Below, one piece after another: positions 28,681 to 39,924 of a stretch of DNA of 64,000 nucleotides; positions within the stretch are counted from its first letter, which is position 1, and every line of letters starts with the position of its first letter. The notes under the pieces are model-generated. The model was not told where the DNA came from. It made no database searches and worked only from the letters and a program-made list of their open reading frames with translations. The stretch is taken from contig CAJNCG010000005.1 in the NCBI GenBank assembly GCA_905221205.1, forward strand, positions 62,001-126,000, in the 5' to 3' direction. The DNA comes from a bacterium (GTDB lineage Bacteria > Bacillota > Bacilli > Lactobacillales > Streptococcaceae). The translations under genes and the position numbers were made by a program.

Positions 28681-29877
28681 ATGGCAAAACTTACTGTTAA
28701 AGACGTTGACTTGAAAGGTAAAAAAGTCCTCGTTCGCGTTGACTTCAACGTACCATTGAAAGATGGCGTAATCACTAACGACAACCGTATCACAGCAGCT
28801 CTTCCAACTATTAAGTACATCATCGAACAAGGTGGACGTGCAATTCTTTTCTCTCACCTTGGACGTGTGAAAGAAGAAGCTGATAAAGCTGGTAAATCAC
28901 TTGCTCCTGTAGCAGCAGACTTGGCAGCAAAACTTGGTCAAGATGTTGTTTTCCCAGGTGTAACTCGTGGTGCTGAATTGGAAGCAGCTATCAACGCTCT
29001 TGAAGATGGACAAGTTCTTTTGGTTGAAAACACTCGTTACGAAGATGTTGACGGCAAAAAAGAATCTAAAAACGATCCTGAACTTGGTAAATACTGGGCA
29101 TCACTTGGAGATGGTATCTTCGTAAACGATGCATTCGGTACAGCTCACCGTGCACACGCATCTAACGTTGGTATCTCAGCAAACGTTGAAAAAGCAGTTG
29201 CTGGTTTCCTTCTTGAAAACGAAATTGCCTACATCCAAGAAGCAGTTGAAACTCCAGAACGTCCATTCGTAGCGATCCTTGGTGGTTCAAAAGTTTCAGA
29301 CAAGATCGGTGTTATCGAAAACTTGCTTGAAAAAGCTGATAAAGTCCTTATCGGTGGTGGTATGACTTACACATTCTACAAAGCACAAGGTATCGAAATC
29401 GGTAACTCACTTGTAGAAGAAGACAAATTGGATGTTGCGAAAGCTCTTCTTGAAAAAGCAAACGGTAAATTGATCTTGCCAGTTGATTCTAAAGAAGCTA
29501 ACGCATTTGCTGGTTACACTGAAGTGCGTGACACTGAAGGTGAAGCAGTTTCTGAAGGCTTCCTTGGTCTTGACATCGGTCCAAAATCTATCGCTAAATT
29601 TGATGAAGCTTTGACTGGTGCTAAAACAGTTGTATGGAATGGACCTATGGGTGTATTTGAAAACCCAGACTTCCAAGCTGGTACAATCGGTGTGATGGAC
29701 GCTATCGTGAAACAACCAGGCGTGAAATCAATCATCGGTGGTGGTGACTCAGCTGCCGCAGCAATCAACCTTGGACGTGCAGACAAGTTCTCATGGATCT
29801 CTACTGGTGGTGGAGCATCAATGGAACTTCTTGAAGGTAAAGTTCTTCCAGGGCTTGCAGCCTTGACAGAAAAATAA
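28681..29877 (+). CDS. pgk: Phosphoglycerate kinase
   Basis: This is the 398-residue glycolytic enzyme that makes ATP from 1,3-bisphosphoglycerate. The N-terminal [11 protein letters not shown] and the nucleotide-binding GGGDSAAA near the C-terminus are clear, and the length is normal. Codon use is strongly biased, as expected for a highly expressed gene. It is monocistronic, between its own promoter and terminator. Confidence 0.98.
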   Translation: MAKLTVKDVDLKGKKVLVRVDFNVPLKDGVITNDNRITAALPTIKYIIEQGGRAILFSHLGRVKEEADKAGKSLAPVAADLAAKLGQDVVFPGVTRGAELEAAINALEDGQVLLVENTRYEDVDGKKESKNDPELGKYWASLGDGIFVNDAFGTAHRAHASNVGISANVEKAVAGFLLENEIAYIQEAVETPERPFVAILGGSKVSDKIGVIENLLEKADKVLIGGGMTYTFYKAQGIEIGNSLVEEDKLDVAKALLEKANGKLILPVDSKEANAFAGYTEVRDTEGEAVSEGFLGLDIGPKSIAKFDEALTGAKTVVWNGPMGVFENPDFQAGTIGVMDAIVKQPGVKSIIGGGDSAAAAINLGRADKFSWISTGGGASMELLEGKVLPGLAALTEK

Positions 29878-29894
29878 GATTTACTAAATAAATC

Positions 29895-29930
29895 AAAGAA
29901 GAGAGGGATGAAAATTCCTCTTTTCTTTTA
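29895..29930 (+). terminator. pgk terminator
   Basis: AAAGAAGAGAGG pairs with CCTCTTTTCTTT (29917-29928) with one G-T pair, and a T-rich end follows. Confidence 0.75.
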
Positions 29931-30012
29931 CTCAAAATAAAAACGCTTCCTCTCAACTATTGCTCATAAAATCACCTAAATTATGATAAAATGGAAGTAG
30001 AAAGTTGAGATT

Positions 30013-30540
30013 ATGAGCTATTTTAAAAAATATAAATTCGATAAATCCCAGTTCAAACTTGGTATGCGAACTTTTAAAACAGGTATTGCTGTTTTTCTAG
30101 TTCTCTTGATTTTTGGCTTTTTTGGTTGGAAAGGTCTTCAAATCGGTGCTTTGACAGCTGTTTTTAGTCTGAGGGAGAGTTTTGATAAGAGTGTCCATTT
30201 TGGGACTTCGCGTATTCTAGGAAATAGTATCGGTGGCCTCTATGCCCTCCTCTTCTTCTTATTAAATACCTTTTTCCATGAAGCCTTTTGGGTGACCTTG
30301 GTTGTTGTTCCAATCTGCACCATGTTAACCATTATGACAAATGTAGCTATGAATAACAAAGCAGGTGTTATTGGTGGCGTAGCAGCTATGTTAATCATTA
30401 CCCTATCAATTCCAAGCGGTGAGACAATTTTGTACGTGTTTGCGCGTGTATCAGAAACTTTTATGGGGGTTTTTGTCGCAATCCTCGTAAATTACGATAT
30501 TGACCGTATTCGGCTCTTTTTAGAGAAAAAAGAAAAATAA
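30013..30540 (+). CDS. FUSC/aromatic-acid-exporter-like membrane protein
   Basis: This 175-residue protein has about four to five membrane helices (IAVFLVLLIFGFFGW, LLFFLLNTFF, LVVVPICTMLTIM and others) and a short charged C-terminus. Its N-terminal FKLGMRTFKTGIAVFL resembles the aromatic-acid-exporter/FUSC family. Substrate unknown. It has an extended -10-like TGATAAAAT just upstream (29982-29990). It sits between pgk and glnR, as in pneumococcus. Confidence 0.72.
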   Translation: MSYFKKYKFDKSQFKLGMRTFKTGIAVFLVLLIFGFFGWKGLQIGALTAVFSLRESFDKSVHFGTSRILGNSIGGLYALLFFLLNTFFHEAFWVTLVVVPICTMLTIMTNVAMNNKAGVIGGVAAMLIITLSIPSGETILYVFARVSETFMGVFVAILVNYDIDRIRLFLEKKEK

Positions 30541-30557
30541 TGTTACATTTTATAACA
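30541..30557 (+). promoter_or_regulatory. GlnR operator
   Basis: TGTTACATTTTATAACA fits the consensus TGTNA-N7-TNACA exactly and sits just upstream of the -35 of the glnR promoter. It implies nitrogen-dependent autorepression of glnRA by GlnR with GlnA. Confidence 0.9.
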
Positions 30558-30564
30558 TTATCAA

Positions 30565-30593
30565 TTGACGTTTGTCTTTTTTTAGACTATAAT
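30565..30593 (+). promoter_or_regulatory. glnRA promoter
   Basis: TTGACG at 30565-30570, a 17-base spacer and TATAAT at 30588-30593. Confidence 0.88.
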
Positions 30594-30616
30594 AGACAGA
30601 AAGAAGGAAATTGTAA

Positions 30617-30973
30617 ATGAAGGAAAAAGAATTTCGCCGAAATATGGCTGTTTTTCCTATCGGCAGTGTTATGAAGTTGACCGATCTATCGGCGCGTCAG
30701 ATTCGTTATTATGAAGATCAAGAGTTGATTAAACCTGATCGAAACGAAGGGAACCGTCGCATGTATTCCTTGAATGACATGGATCGTCTGCTTGAAATCA
30801 AAGATTATATCTCTGAAGGTTATAATATCGCTGCCATTAAGAAAAAATATGCTGAACGTGAAGCGAAATCCAAGAAAGCGGTGAGTCAGACTGAGGTGCG
30901 TCGCGCACTTCACAATGAACTCCTCCAACAGGGTCGCTTTGCTTCAGTACGGTCACCTTTTGGTCGCGGTTAG
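30617..30973 (+). CDS. glnR: Nitrogen regulator GlnR (MerR family)
   Basis: This is a 118-residue repressor. The N-terminal winged-helix MerR domain (LTDLSARQIRYYEDQELIKPDRNEGNRRMY) binds the TGTNA-N7-TNACA site. The basic C-terminal tail is where feedback-inhibited glutamine synthetase acts in known homologues. AAGAAGGAAA precedes the ATG. It is followed by glnA and controlled by the box at 30541. Confidence 0.95.
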   Translation: MKEKEFRRNMAVFPIGSVMKLTDLSARQIRYYEDQELIKPDRNEGNRRMYSLNDMDRLLEIKDYISEGYNIAAIKKKYAEREAKSKKAVSQTEVRRALHNELLQQGRFASVRSPFGRG

Positions 30974-31009
30974 GTAACCGCAAGTAGTCATACATTAAGG
31001 AGAAAACTC

Positions 31010-32356
31010 ATGCCAATCACAGCTGCAGATATTCGTCGTGAAGTCAAGGAAAAAAATGTTACCTTTATTCGTCTTATGTTCTCAGATATTTTGGGAACCA
31101 TGAAAAACGTCGAAATTCCTGCTACAGATGAACAGTTAGATAAAGTCTTGTCAAACAAGGCTATGTTTGATGGATCTTCTATTGAAGGTTTTGTACGTAT
31201 CAATGAGTCAGATATGTACTTGTACCCAGACTTGGATACATGGACAGTCTTCCCTTGGGGAGATGAAAATGGAAGTGTTGCAGGTTTGATCTGTGATGTC
31301 TATACAACAGAAGGTGAACCATTTGCAGGTGACCCTCGTGGCAATTTGAAACGTGCTCTTCGTCACATGGAAGAAGTAGGATTCAAATCTTTCAACCTTG
31401 GTCCAGAGCCAGAATTCTTCCTATTTAAGTTGGATGAAAATGGTGACCCAACACTTGAAGTAAATGACAAGGGTGGCTACTTTGATTTGGCGCCTACTGA
31501 CCTTGCGGACAATACACGTCGTGAGATTGTAAATGTCTTGACCAAAATGGGATTTGAAGTAGAAGCCAGTCACCACGAGGTTGCGGTTGGACAACACGAG
31601 ATTGACTTTAAGTACGATGAAGTTCTCCGTGCTTGTGATAAGATTCAAATCTTCAAACTTGTTGTTAAAACTATTGCTCGCAAACATGGCCTTTACGCAA
31701 CCTTTATGGCGAAACCAAAATTTGGTATTGCCGGATCAGGTATGCACTGTAATATGTCCTTGTTTGATGCAGAAGGAAATAATGCCTTCTTTGATCCAAA
31801 TGATCCAAAAGGAATGCAGTTGTCAGAAACGGCTTACCATTTCCTTGGTGGTTTGATCAAACATGCTTACAACTATACTGCCATCATGAACCCAACGGTT
31901 AACTCATACAAACGTTTGGTTCCAGGTTATGAAGCGCCTGTTTACATTGCTTGGGCTGGTCGTAACCGTTCGCCACTTGTGCGCGTGCCTGCTTCACGCG
32001 GTATGGGAACTCGTCTTGAGTTGCGTTCGGTGGATCCAATGGCGAACCCATATATCGCTATGGCGGTTCTTTTGGAAGTTGGTTTGCATGGTATTGAAAA
32101 TAAAATCGAAGCACCAGCTCCTATCGAAGAAAATATCTACATCATGACAGCAGAAGAGCGTAAGGAAGCTGGTATTACAGACCTTCCATCAACTCTTCAC
32201 AACGCTTTGAAGGCTTTAACAGAGGATGAGGTTGTCAGAGCAGCTCTTGGAGAACACATCTATACTAGCTTCCTTGAAGCCAAACGAATCGAATGGGCAA
32301 GTTATGCAACCTTCGTTTCACAATGGGAAATTGATAATTATTTAGACCTTTACTAA
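31010..32356 (+). CDS. glnA: Glutamine synthetase type I
   Basis: This 448-residue GSI-alpha type enzyme lacks the adenylylation insert. The signature [10 protein letters not shown] lies near residue 55, with LGPEPEFF metal ligands, the ATP-binding GSGMHCNMS and NRSPLVRVP. It makes glutamine from glutamate, ammonia and ATP, and in its feedback-inhibited form activates GlnR. AAGGAG precedes the ATG. Confidence 0.97.
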   Translation: MPITAADIRREVKEKNVTFIRLMFSDILGTMKNVEIPATDEQLDKVLSNKAMFDGSSIEGFVRINESDMYLYPDLDTWTVFPWGDENGSVAGLICDVYTTEGEPFAGDPRGNLKRALRHMEEVGFKSFNLGPEPEFFLFKLDENGDPTLEVNDKGGYFDLAPTDLADNTRREIVNVLTKMGFEVEASHHEVAVGQHEIDFKYDEVLRACDKIQIFKLVVKTIARKHGLYATFMAKPKFGIAGSGMHCNMSLFDAEGNNAFFDPNDPKGMQLSETAYHFLGGLIKHAYNYTAIMNPTVNSYKRLVPGYEAPVYIAWAGRNRSPLVRVPASRGMGTRLELRSVDPMANPYIAMAVLLEVGLHGIENKIEAPAPIEENIYIMTAEERKEAGITDLPSTLHNALKALTEDEVVRAALGEHIYTSFLEAKRIEWASYATFVSQWEIDNYLDLY

Positions 32357-32370
32357 TACTAATATAGAAG

Positions 32371-32398
32371 AAAGATTGCCTGAGGGTGATCTTTTTTT
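32371..32398 (+). terminator. glnRA terminator
   Basis: AAAGATTGCC (32371-32380) and GGTGATCTTT (32385-32394), loop TGAG, followed by a T tract. Confidence 0.8.
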
Positions 32399-32399
32399 C

Positions 32400-32450
32400 T
32401 TGATTTTTATATCGAGGTGTGATATAGTTTATATAACGAGATGCGATATA
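32400..32450 (+). promoter_or_regulatory. Promoter of the padR-DUF2812 operon with two dyad operators
   Basis: The promoter is TTGATT (32400-32405), a 17-base spacer and TATAGT (32423-32428). Two near-identical dyads overlap it, 24 bases apart: TATATC-N7-GATATA at 32408-32426, covering the spacer and -10, and TATAAC-N7-GATATA at 32432-32450 over the likely start point. This placement suggests autorepression by the PadR protein encoded next. Confidence 0.72.
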
Positions 32451-32475
32451 TCGAACTGAATAGGAGGTGGAATAA

Positions 32476-32796
32476 ATGGAATTAACGGATAAGATCCGTC
32501 GAGTTTATCTTCCGATGACGGAAACAGGTTTTTATATCTTGTTCTGTCTGCAGAAGGAGAACCATGGATATGGTATCACGCAAAAGGTTAAAGAGATGAC
32601 AGATTCGCAAGTCTTGATTAGTCCTGGAACTATGTATGGAACCTTGTCAAAGATGGAAAAGGATGGTTTGATTTCCTTTGTCCGCGAAGAGGAAAAACGT
32701 AAAATCTATCAGATCACAGGCTTGGGGAGAAAAGTCTTAGATATTGAATTGAAGCGTATTGAACGGCTCTATAGAAACAGTCGGGAGGAAGTATGA
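32476..32796 (+). CDS. PadR-family transcriptional regulator
   Basis: This 106-residue protein has a PadR winged-helix domain (YILFCLQKENHGYGITQKVKEMT, then SPGTMYGTLSKMEKDGLI and the basic wing REEEKRKIYQIT) and a short C-terminal helix for dimerisation. PadR proteins usually repress their own operon and respond to small molecules or stress. AGGAGGTGG precedes the ATG. The stop overlaps the next start (ATGA), and the twin dyads upstream are its probable operator. Confidence 0.9.
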   Translation: MELTDKIRRVYLPMTETGFYILFCLQKENHGYGITQKVKEMTDSQVLISPGTMYGTLSKMEKDGLISFVREEEKRKIYQITGLGRKVLDIELKRIERLYRNSREEV

Positions 32797-33371
32797 TGGA
32801 AAAGAAAATTGTTTATCGAATTTTTACAATTGCGGATTATGAGAGGGAGGCTCTATACTTTAGAGAAATGCATGCTAAGGGCTGGAAACTTAGGAAAGTA
32901 AGCTATTCTATCTTATTGTTTGTAGTCAAGTATACCTTTGAAAAGTGTCAGCCTGAGCAAGTGTCTTATCAGTTGGATTTTTACCCAATGGAAAAATCAG
33001 AGAGATCCTCCTATTTACAACTATTTAAAGATTGTGGTTGGGAGCATATTACAGATTTTAATAACTTTTCCTATTTTAGAAAAGCACATTCTGAAATTGA
33101 ATCGGATGCAGAATTTGAAATTTATAATGATGCCACTGGGAAGTTAGCTATGGTTAATCGCATTTTAAGACTGCGATTAGTACCTGTTTTACTTTTGCTA
33201 GCCATACATATACCATTCTTACTTAAATTGCTCAATAGGAGTAATGCGTATGGTCTATGGAGTTTTCTTGCGGTCGGGCTAGATGTTTTCTTGTCTTTAA
33301 TCCTTTTGTTAATAGTTGCCTATATTAGCTGGAAGTTATGGCATAAAAAGAAGGAATTATCAGATTTATGA
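32793..33371 (+). CDS. DUF2812 membrane protein A
   Basis: This 192-residue protein has an N-terminal soluble DUF2812 domain (IADYEREALYFREMHAKGWKL ahead of FEKCQPEQVSYQLDFYP) and two C-terminal membrane helices (LVPVLLLLAIHIPFLL and VGLDVFLSLILLLIVAYISW). Biochemical role unknown. It is coupled to padR and followed by a paralogue, an arrangement often seen for PadR-DUF2812 cassettes. GGGAGG precedes two adjacent ATGs. Confidence 0.82.
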   Translation: MMEKKIVYRIFTIADYEREALYFREMHAKGWKLRKVSYSILLFVVKYTFEKCQPEQVSYQLDFYPMEKSERSSYLQLFKDCGWEHITDFNNFSYFRKAHSEIESDAEFEIYNDATGKLAMVNRILRLRLVPVLLLLAIHIPFLLKLLNRSNAYGLWSFLAVGLDVFLSLILLLIVAYISWKLWHKKKELSDL

Positions 33372-33405
33372 TAGGGGAGGTATACTCAAAATTGGAGGGG
33401 AAGTC

Positions 33406-33915
33406 ATGATAAATAAAAAGCAATTTCGGATCTTCACTATTCTTGATTTGGACAAGAAGGAAGAATATTTGCATGAGATGCATTTGAAAGGTTGGAGGTA
33501 TAGAACGAGTCGTTTTGGTTTGTTCTATTTTGACCAGTGTCAACCTGACGATGTCATCTACCGTATCTATGATTCTAGATTTCTTAAAAAGTATCAGCAT
33601 GAACTGCAAGATTTTAGAAATAGAGGTTGGGAATTGATAGGAGCAGGTTCTTGTTCAATTCTTCGTAAACCAGCTTCTGATATACTTTCAGAGGACCAAG
33701 TTTATATGAGTAATAATCTCAGGTGGGAAGTTATGCGGTCTAGACTTCGTTCCTGTACAGCTACTTTCTCGGGTGGTCTTGTTGTTTGTATGAGTTTATT
33801 TAAAGAAGAGCTTTCTATGTCTTTCTTTATTATTTTTCTTTTGTATGTTTTTCTGATTTCTTATCTAATCCTTGGTTTTTTCAGACTTAAAAGGAAATAC
33901 CAAGTAGATGAATAG
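33406..33915 (+). CDS. DUF2812 membrane protein B
   Basis: This 169-residue paralogue of the preceding protein has the DUF2812 pattern FTILDLDKKEEYLHEMHLKGW followed by YFDQCQPDDVIYRI. Two C-terminal hydrophobic segments follow (ATFSGGLVVCMSL and SFFIIFLLYVFLISYLILGFF). The start at 33406 has GGAGGGGAAG upstream; the open frame extends further up but without a ribosome site. Function unknown. Two such proteins may form a heteromeric membrane sensor or effector, which is speculation. Confidence 0.8.
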   Translation: MINKKQFRIFTILDLDKKEEYLHEMHLKGWRYRTSRFGLFYFDQCQPDDVIYRIYDSRFLKKYQHELQDFRNRGWELIGAGSCSILRKPASDILSEDQVYMSNNLRWEVMRSRLRSCTATFSGGLVVCMSLFKEELSMSFFIIFLLYVFLISYLILGFFRLKRKYQVDE

Positions 33916-33942
33916 TAAGGTTCTAGGTCTTCAGACTGATTT

Positions 33943-33969
33943 TTAGCACTCTTGGTAAAAGAGTGCTAA
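33943..33969 (+). promoter_or_regulatory. CIRCE operator 1 (HrcA site)
   Basis: TTAGCACTC at 33943-33951, nine bases, then GAGTGCTAA at 33961-33969: a perfect CIRCE, upstream of the hrcA promoter. The following T run means it could also act as a terminator hairpin for the DUF2812 operon. Confidence 0.95.
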
Positions 33970-33986
33970 TTTTTTGAGTTTTTGTC

Positions 33987-34014
33987 TTGACATTCTCTTC
34001 TAAGGGTGTATAAT
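33987..34014 (+). promoter_or_regulatory. Heat-shock operon promoter
   Basis: TTGACA at 33987-33992, a 16-base spacer and TATAAT at 34009-34014. It lies between the two CIRCE sites. Confidence 0.9.
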
Positions 34015-34025
34015 AGAATCATGAG

Positions 34026-34052
34026 TTAGCACTTGAGTGTATCGAGTGCTAA
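34026..34052 (+). promoter_or_regulatory. CIRCE operator 2 (HrcA site)
   Basis: TTAGCACTT at 34026-34034, nine bases, then GAGTGCTAA at 34044-34052: one mismatch from the perfect CIRCE, lying in the transcribed leader of hrcA. Confidence 0.95.
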
Positions 34053-34078
34053 TTGATCAGACAGAGAGGAGTGATGAG

Positions 34079-35113
34079 ATGGTTACAGAGCGTCAGCAGG
34101 ATATTTTAAATCTGATTATTGACATCTTTACCAAAACGCACGAACCTGTCGGATCCAAAGCCTTGCAAGAGTCTATTAACTCTAGCAGTGCAACTATTCG
34201 TAATGATATGGCGGCTTTAGAAAAGCAAGGTTTGCTTGAGAAGGCTCATACTTCAAGCGGTCGGATGCCAAGTGTTGCTGGTTTTCAGTACTATGTGAAG
34301 CACTCACTAGATTTTGACCGACTGGCTGAAAATGAGGTATACGAGATTGTCAAAGCCTTTGATCAGGAATTCTTCAAGCTAGAGGACATTCTGCAAGAGG
34401 CTGCTAATCTACTAACAGACCTGAGTGGCTGTACGGTAGTGGCACTGGATGTTGAGCCCAGCAGGCAGCGGTTGACAGCCTTTGATATTGTTGTTTTAGG
34501 TCAACATACGGCCTTAGCGGTATTTACCCTAGACGAGTCTCGAACGGTTACCAGTCAGTTTTTGATTCCAAGGAACTTCTTGCAGGAAGATTTGCTGAAA
34601 CTGAAGGCAATCATTCAGGAACGTTTCCTCGGTCACACAGTTCTAGATATCCACTACAAAATTCGGACGGAGATTCCGCAGATTATCCAGCGTTACTTTA
34701 CAACAACGGATAATGTGATTGATCTCTTTGAACACATCTTTAAGGAAATGTTCAACGAAAATATTGTGGTGGCAGGCAAGGTCAATCTCTTGAATTTTGC
34801 CAATCTGGCAGCCTATCAGTTCTTTGACCAACCGCAAAAGGTGGCTCTGGAGATTCGTGAGGGGCTGCATGAAGATCAGATGCAAAATGTCCGTGTTGCG
34901 GACAGTCAGGAATCCTGTCTAGCTGACTTAGCGGTGATTAGTAGCAAATTCCTCATTCCTTATCGGGGAGTTGGAATTCTAGCAATTATCGGTCCGGTCA
35001 ATCTGGACTACCAGCAATTAGTCAACCAAGTCAATGTGGTCAACCGTGTTTTGACCATGAAGTTGACAGATTTTTACCGCTATCTCAGCAGTAATCATTA
35101 CGAAGTACATTAA
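34079..35113 (+). CDS. hrcA: Heat-inducible repressor HrcA
   Basis: This 344-residue repressor binds CIRCE and controls the hrcA-grpE-dnaK-dnaJ genes. It has an N-terminal winged helix ([26 protein letters not shown], then [30 protein letters not shown]) and a C-terminal GAF-like dimerisation domain. The ATG at 34079 follows GAGGAG. Upstream in-frame codons overlap the second CIRCE and are unlikely starts. Confidence 0.96.
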   Translation: MVTERQQDILNLIIDIFTKTHEPVGSKALQESINSSSATIRNDMAALEKQGLLEKAHTSSGRMPSVAGFQYYVKHSLDFDRLAENEVYEIVKAFDQEFFKLEDILQEAANLLTDLSGCTVVALDVEPSRQRLTAFDIVVLGQHTALAVFTLDESRTVTSQFLIPRNFLQEDLLKLKAIIQERFLGHTVLDIHYKIRTEIPQIIQRYFTTTDNVIDLFEHIFKEMFNENIVVAGKVNLLNFANLAAYQFFDQPQKVALEIREGLHEDQMQNVRVADSQESCLADLAVISSKFLIPYRGVGILAIIGPVNLDYQQLVNQVNVVNRVLTMKLTDFYRYLSSNHYEVH

Positions 35114-35139
35114 GATTGAAATCATTAAAGGAGGCGAAA

Positions 35140-35664
35140 ATGGCCCAAGATATAAAAAATGAAGAAGTAGAAGAAGTTCAAGAAGAGGAAGTTGTGGAAA
35201 CAGCTGAAGAAACAACTCCTGAGAAGTCTGAGTTGGACTTGGCAAATGAACGTGCAGATGAGTTCGAAAACAAATACCTTCGCGCTCATGCAGAAATGCA
35301 AAATATCCAACGCCGTGCCAATGAAGAGCGTCAAAATTTGCAACGTTACCGTAGCCAGGACTTGGCAAAAGCGATTCTCCCTTCTTTGGATAACCTAGAG
35401 CGTGCACTCGCAGTTGAAGGTTTGACAGATGATGTCAAAAAAGGATTGGAGATGGTGCAAGAAAGCTTGATTCACGCTTTGAAAGAAGAAGGAATCGAAG
35501 AAATCGCAGCTGATGGCGAATTTGACCATAACTACCATATGGCTATCCAAACTCTCCCGGCAGACGATGAACACCCAGCAGACACTATCGCTCAAGTCTT
35601 CCAAAAAGGCTACAAACTCCATGATCGCATCCTACGCCCAGCCATGGTAGTGGTCTATAACTAG
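35140..35664 (+). CDS. grpE: Nucleotide exchange factor GrpE
   Basis: This 174-residue co-chaperone releases ADP from DnaK. There is a very acidic N-terminus ([13 protein letters not shown]), then a long coiled coil ([20 protein letters not shown]) and the C-terminal beta domain ([28 protein letters not shown]). The ATG at 35140 follows AAAGGAGG. Confidence 0.96.
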   Translation: MAQDIKNEEVEEVQEEEVVETAEETTPEKSELDLANERADEFENKYLRAHAEMQNIQRRANEERQNLQRYRSQDLAKAILPSLDNLERALAVEGLTDDVKKGLEMVQESLIHALKEEGIEEIAADGEFDHNYHMAIQTLPADDEHPADTIAQVFQKGYKLHDRILRPAMVVVYN

Positions 35665-37746
<2,082 letters not shown>

Positions 37747-37748
<2 letters not shown>

Positions 37749-37769
37749 AATAGTCCAGTGGACTATTTT
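37747..37769 (+). terminator. Hairpin directly after dnaK
   Basis: AAAATAGTCC-AGT-GGACTATTTT is a perfect 10-bp stem that includes the stop codon. Only a short T run follows, so it may stabilise the 3' end rather than terminate fully. Confidence 0.5.
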
Positions 37770-37860
37770 ATCCCGAACTTGAAAATCGGGGAGCGAGGTC
37801 GTTAAGAATGACTAATCACTAAGGTGCTTTGTCTAAATGTAGTAATGATAAAAAGAAATC

Positions 37861-37888
37861 CAGAGGTTGCAACCCAGCCTCTGTTTTT
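37861..37888 (+). terminator. Terminator upstream of the DJ-1/PfpI gene
   Basis: CAGAGG (37861-37866) pairs with CCTCTG (37878-37883), followed by TTTTT. Confidence 0.65.
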
Positions 37889-37911
37889 CGATAAAATAGA
37901 GGATGTTGCGT

Positions 37912-38544
37912 ATGAAAAAAGTACTTTGTATCATTTATCCTAATTTTTCTCTTTATGAGATAACCACTTTAACGAGTACTTTAGCTCTGTCTTTTGATAT
38001 CACGATTGATTATGTCGCTTCAGATCATTCGATGGTGGTCTCTGAGGATGGTTTGTCCTGTCAACCGACGAAAACATTCGATCAGATCCGTATAGAAGAT
38101 TATTCTTGTGTGATTTTGCCAGGAATGGTAAATATAGGTCCTGCTCTACAAGATGAGAAATTGATCTCGTTTTTGAGAAGTCTTAATGAGCAAGATATAC
38201 TAATTGCAGCCATTTCTTCAGCGCCCCTTTTATTGGCGAAAGCAGGCTTGTTGAACGACACGAAATTTACAGGTGGAATTTGGCAAAACTTCTTTGACTA
38301 TTTTGAATTTCTTCCACGTGAGAATTTCCAACCGAAAGTTCTTTTCCAAGATAAACAAATCATTACGGCTATCGGTTTTGCACATCTAGAATTTGCAAGA
38401 AAAGTGATTCTTAGTCTAGGTTTGGCAGAGAATACGGACAACTATTTTAAAGAACAGAACGAGTATGCTGAAGAGGATTTGATATTTGCTCTATCAGATG
38501 AAGAGTTTAATCAAGTGAAGCAGAGTATAGAAAACAGCCTCTAA
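37912..38544 (+). CDS. DJ-1/PfpI family protein
   Basis: This is a 210-residue protein of the DJ-1/PfpI fold. It opens with KKVLCIIYPNFSLYEITTLTSTLAL (family acidic residue E in the first loop) and has CVILPGMVNIGPALQD. The nucleophile-elbow region reads IAAISSAPLLLAKAGLL, with Ser where active members have Cys (typically A-I-C-A/H). Protease or deglycase chemistry is therefore unlikely. The ATG at 37912 has AGAGG at suitable distance; another ATG three codons earlier is too close to it. It interrupts the usual dnaK-dnaJ order, as in pneumococcus. Confidence 0.78.
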   Translation: MKKVLCIIYPNFSLYEITTLTSTLALSFDITIDYVASDHSMVVSEDGLSCQPTKTFDQIRIEDYSCVILPGMVNIGPALQDEKLISFLRSLNEQDILIAAISSAPLLLAKAGLLNDTKFTGGIWQNFFDYFEFLPRENFQPKVLFQDKQIITAIGFAHLEFARKVILSLGLAENTDNYFKEQNEYAEEDLIFALSDEEFNQVKQSIENSL

Positions 38545-38665
38545 AGATTTACATGAAAATTATAGAAAGGAACAAAGAGTGTTCGTAATTGAACACGGGT
38601 TCCAAAATTTCTTACTCAATATAAAAGAAAGGAATTGAACCCGACCTAAATTCTCGGAAAAAGAT

Positions 38666-38712
38666 AAATCTGCCTAGGAGCATCGCTCCAGCGTCAGATT
38701 TCCTATTTTTCA
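38666..38712 (+). terminator. Hairpin before dnaJ
   Basis: AAATCTG and CAGATTT flank an inner GGAGC/GCTCC stem near 38668-38702, followed by TATTTTT. It is likely a terminator or attenuator ahead of dnaJ. Confidence 0.55.
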
Positions 38713-38740
38713 GTCGAATTTTACGGTCTTGGTATCTTGT

Positions 38741-39877
38741 ATGAACAATACTGAATTTTATGATCGTCTGGGGGTGTCAAAAAACGCTTCGGCAGACGAG
38801 ATCAAAAAGGCTTATCGTAAGCTTTCGAAAAAATACCACCCAGATATCAACAAGGAGCCTGGTGCTGAGGAAAAGTACAAGGAAGTTCAAGAAGCCTATG
38901 AGACTTTGAGTGACGACCAAAAACGGGCTGCCTATGACCAATATGGTGCTGCTGGTGCCAACGGTGGCTTTGGTGGTGCTGGCGGTTTCGGCGGCTTTGA
39001 CGGGGCAGGTGGCTTCGGTGGTTTTGAGGATATTTTCTCAAGTTTCTTTGGCGGTGGTGGTGCTTCGCGCAATCCAAACGCTCCTCGCCAAGGGGATGAC
39101 CTCCAGTATCGTGTGAATTTGACCTTTGAAGAAGCTATTTTTGGAGCTGAAAAAGAAGTTAAATACAACCGTGAAGCAAGCTGTCGTACATGTAATGGCT
39201 CTGGTGCTAAGCCAGGAACAAGTCCAGTCACTTGTGGACGCTGTCATGGAGCTGGTGTCATTAACGTTGATACGCAGACTCCTCTTGGTATGATGCGTCG
39301 CCAAGTAACCTGTGATGTCTGTCATGGTCGTGGAAAAGAAATCAAAGATCCATGTACAACCTGTCATGGAACAGGTCATGAAAAACAAGCTCATAGCGTA
39401 CATGTGAAGATTCCTGCTGGTGTGGAAACAGGTCAACAAATTCGCCTCGCTGGTCAAGGTGAAGCAGGCTTTAACGGTGGACCTTATGGGGACTTGTATG
39501 TAGTAGTTTCTGTGGAAGCTAGCGACAAGTTTGAACGTGAAGGAACTACTATCTTCTACAATCTCAACCTCAACTTTGTCCAAGCAGCTCTTGGTGATAC
39601 CGTTGATATTCCAACTGTTCATGGTGATGTTGAATTGGTTATCCCAGAGGGAACTCAGACTGGTAAGAAATTCCGCCTACGTGGTAAGGGGGCTCCGAGC
39701 CTTCGTGGTGGTGCAGTTGGTGACCAATATGTTACCGTTAATGTCGTGACTCCGACAGGCTTGAACGACCGCCAAAAAGCAGCATTGAAAGAATTTGCAG
39801 CTGCTGGTGATTTAAAAGTCAATCCAAAGAAAAAGGGCTTCTTTGACCATATTAAAGATGCCTTTGAAGGAGAATAA
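38741..39877 (+). CDS. dnaJ: Chaperone DnaJ (Hsp40)
   Basis: This 378-residue type I J-protein stimulates DnaK ATPase activity. It has an N-terminal J-domain with HPD (KYHPDINK), a long Gly/Phe-rich linker, a zinc domain with four CxxCxGxG repeats ([32 protein letters not shown]) and C-terminal substrate-binding domains. The start [12 protein letters not shown] is the family start, but no ribosome-binding site is visible in GGTCTTGGTATCTTG before the ATG. Confidence 0.97.
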   Translation: MNNTEFYDRLGVSKNASADEIKKAYRKLSKKYHPDINKEPGAEEKYKEVQEAYETLSDDQKRAAYDQYGAAGANGGFGGAGGFGGFDGAGGFGGFEDIFSSFFGGGGASRNPNAPRQGDDLQYRVNLTFEEAIFGAEKEVKYNREASCRTCNGSGAKPGTSPVTCGRCHGAGVINVDTQTPLGMMRRQVTCDVCHGRGKEIKDPCTTCHGTGHEKQAHSVHVKIPAGVETGQQIRLAGQGEAGFNGGPYGDLYVVVSVEASDKFEREGTTIFYNLNLNFVQAALGDTVDIPTVHGDVELVIPEGTQTGKKFRLRGKGAPSLRGGAVGDQYVTVNVVTPTGLNDRQKAALKEFAAAGDLKVNPKKKGFFDHIKDAFEGE

Positions 39878-39909
39878 AGTAAAAAGAGCCACTCGGCTCT
39901 TTTTACTTT
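39876..39909 (+). terminator. dnaJ terminator
   Basis: AAAGTAAAAAGAGCC (39876-39890) and GGCTCTTTTTACTTT (39895-39909) form a perfect 15-bp stem with loop ACTC. Confidence 0.92.
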
Positions 39910-39924
39910 ATAGATTTTTTAAAA

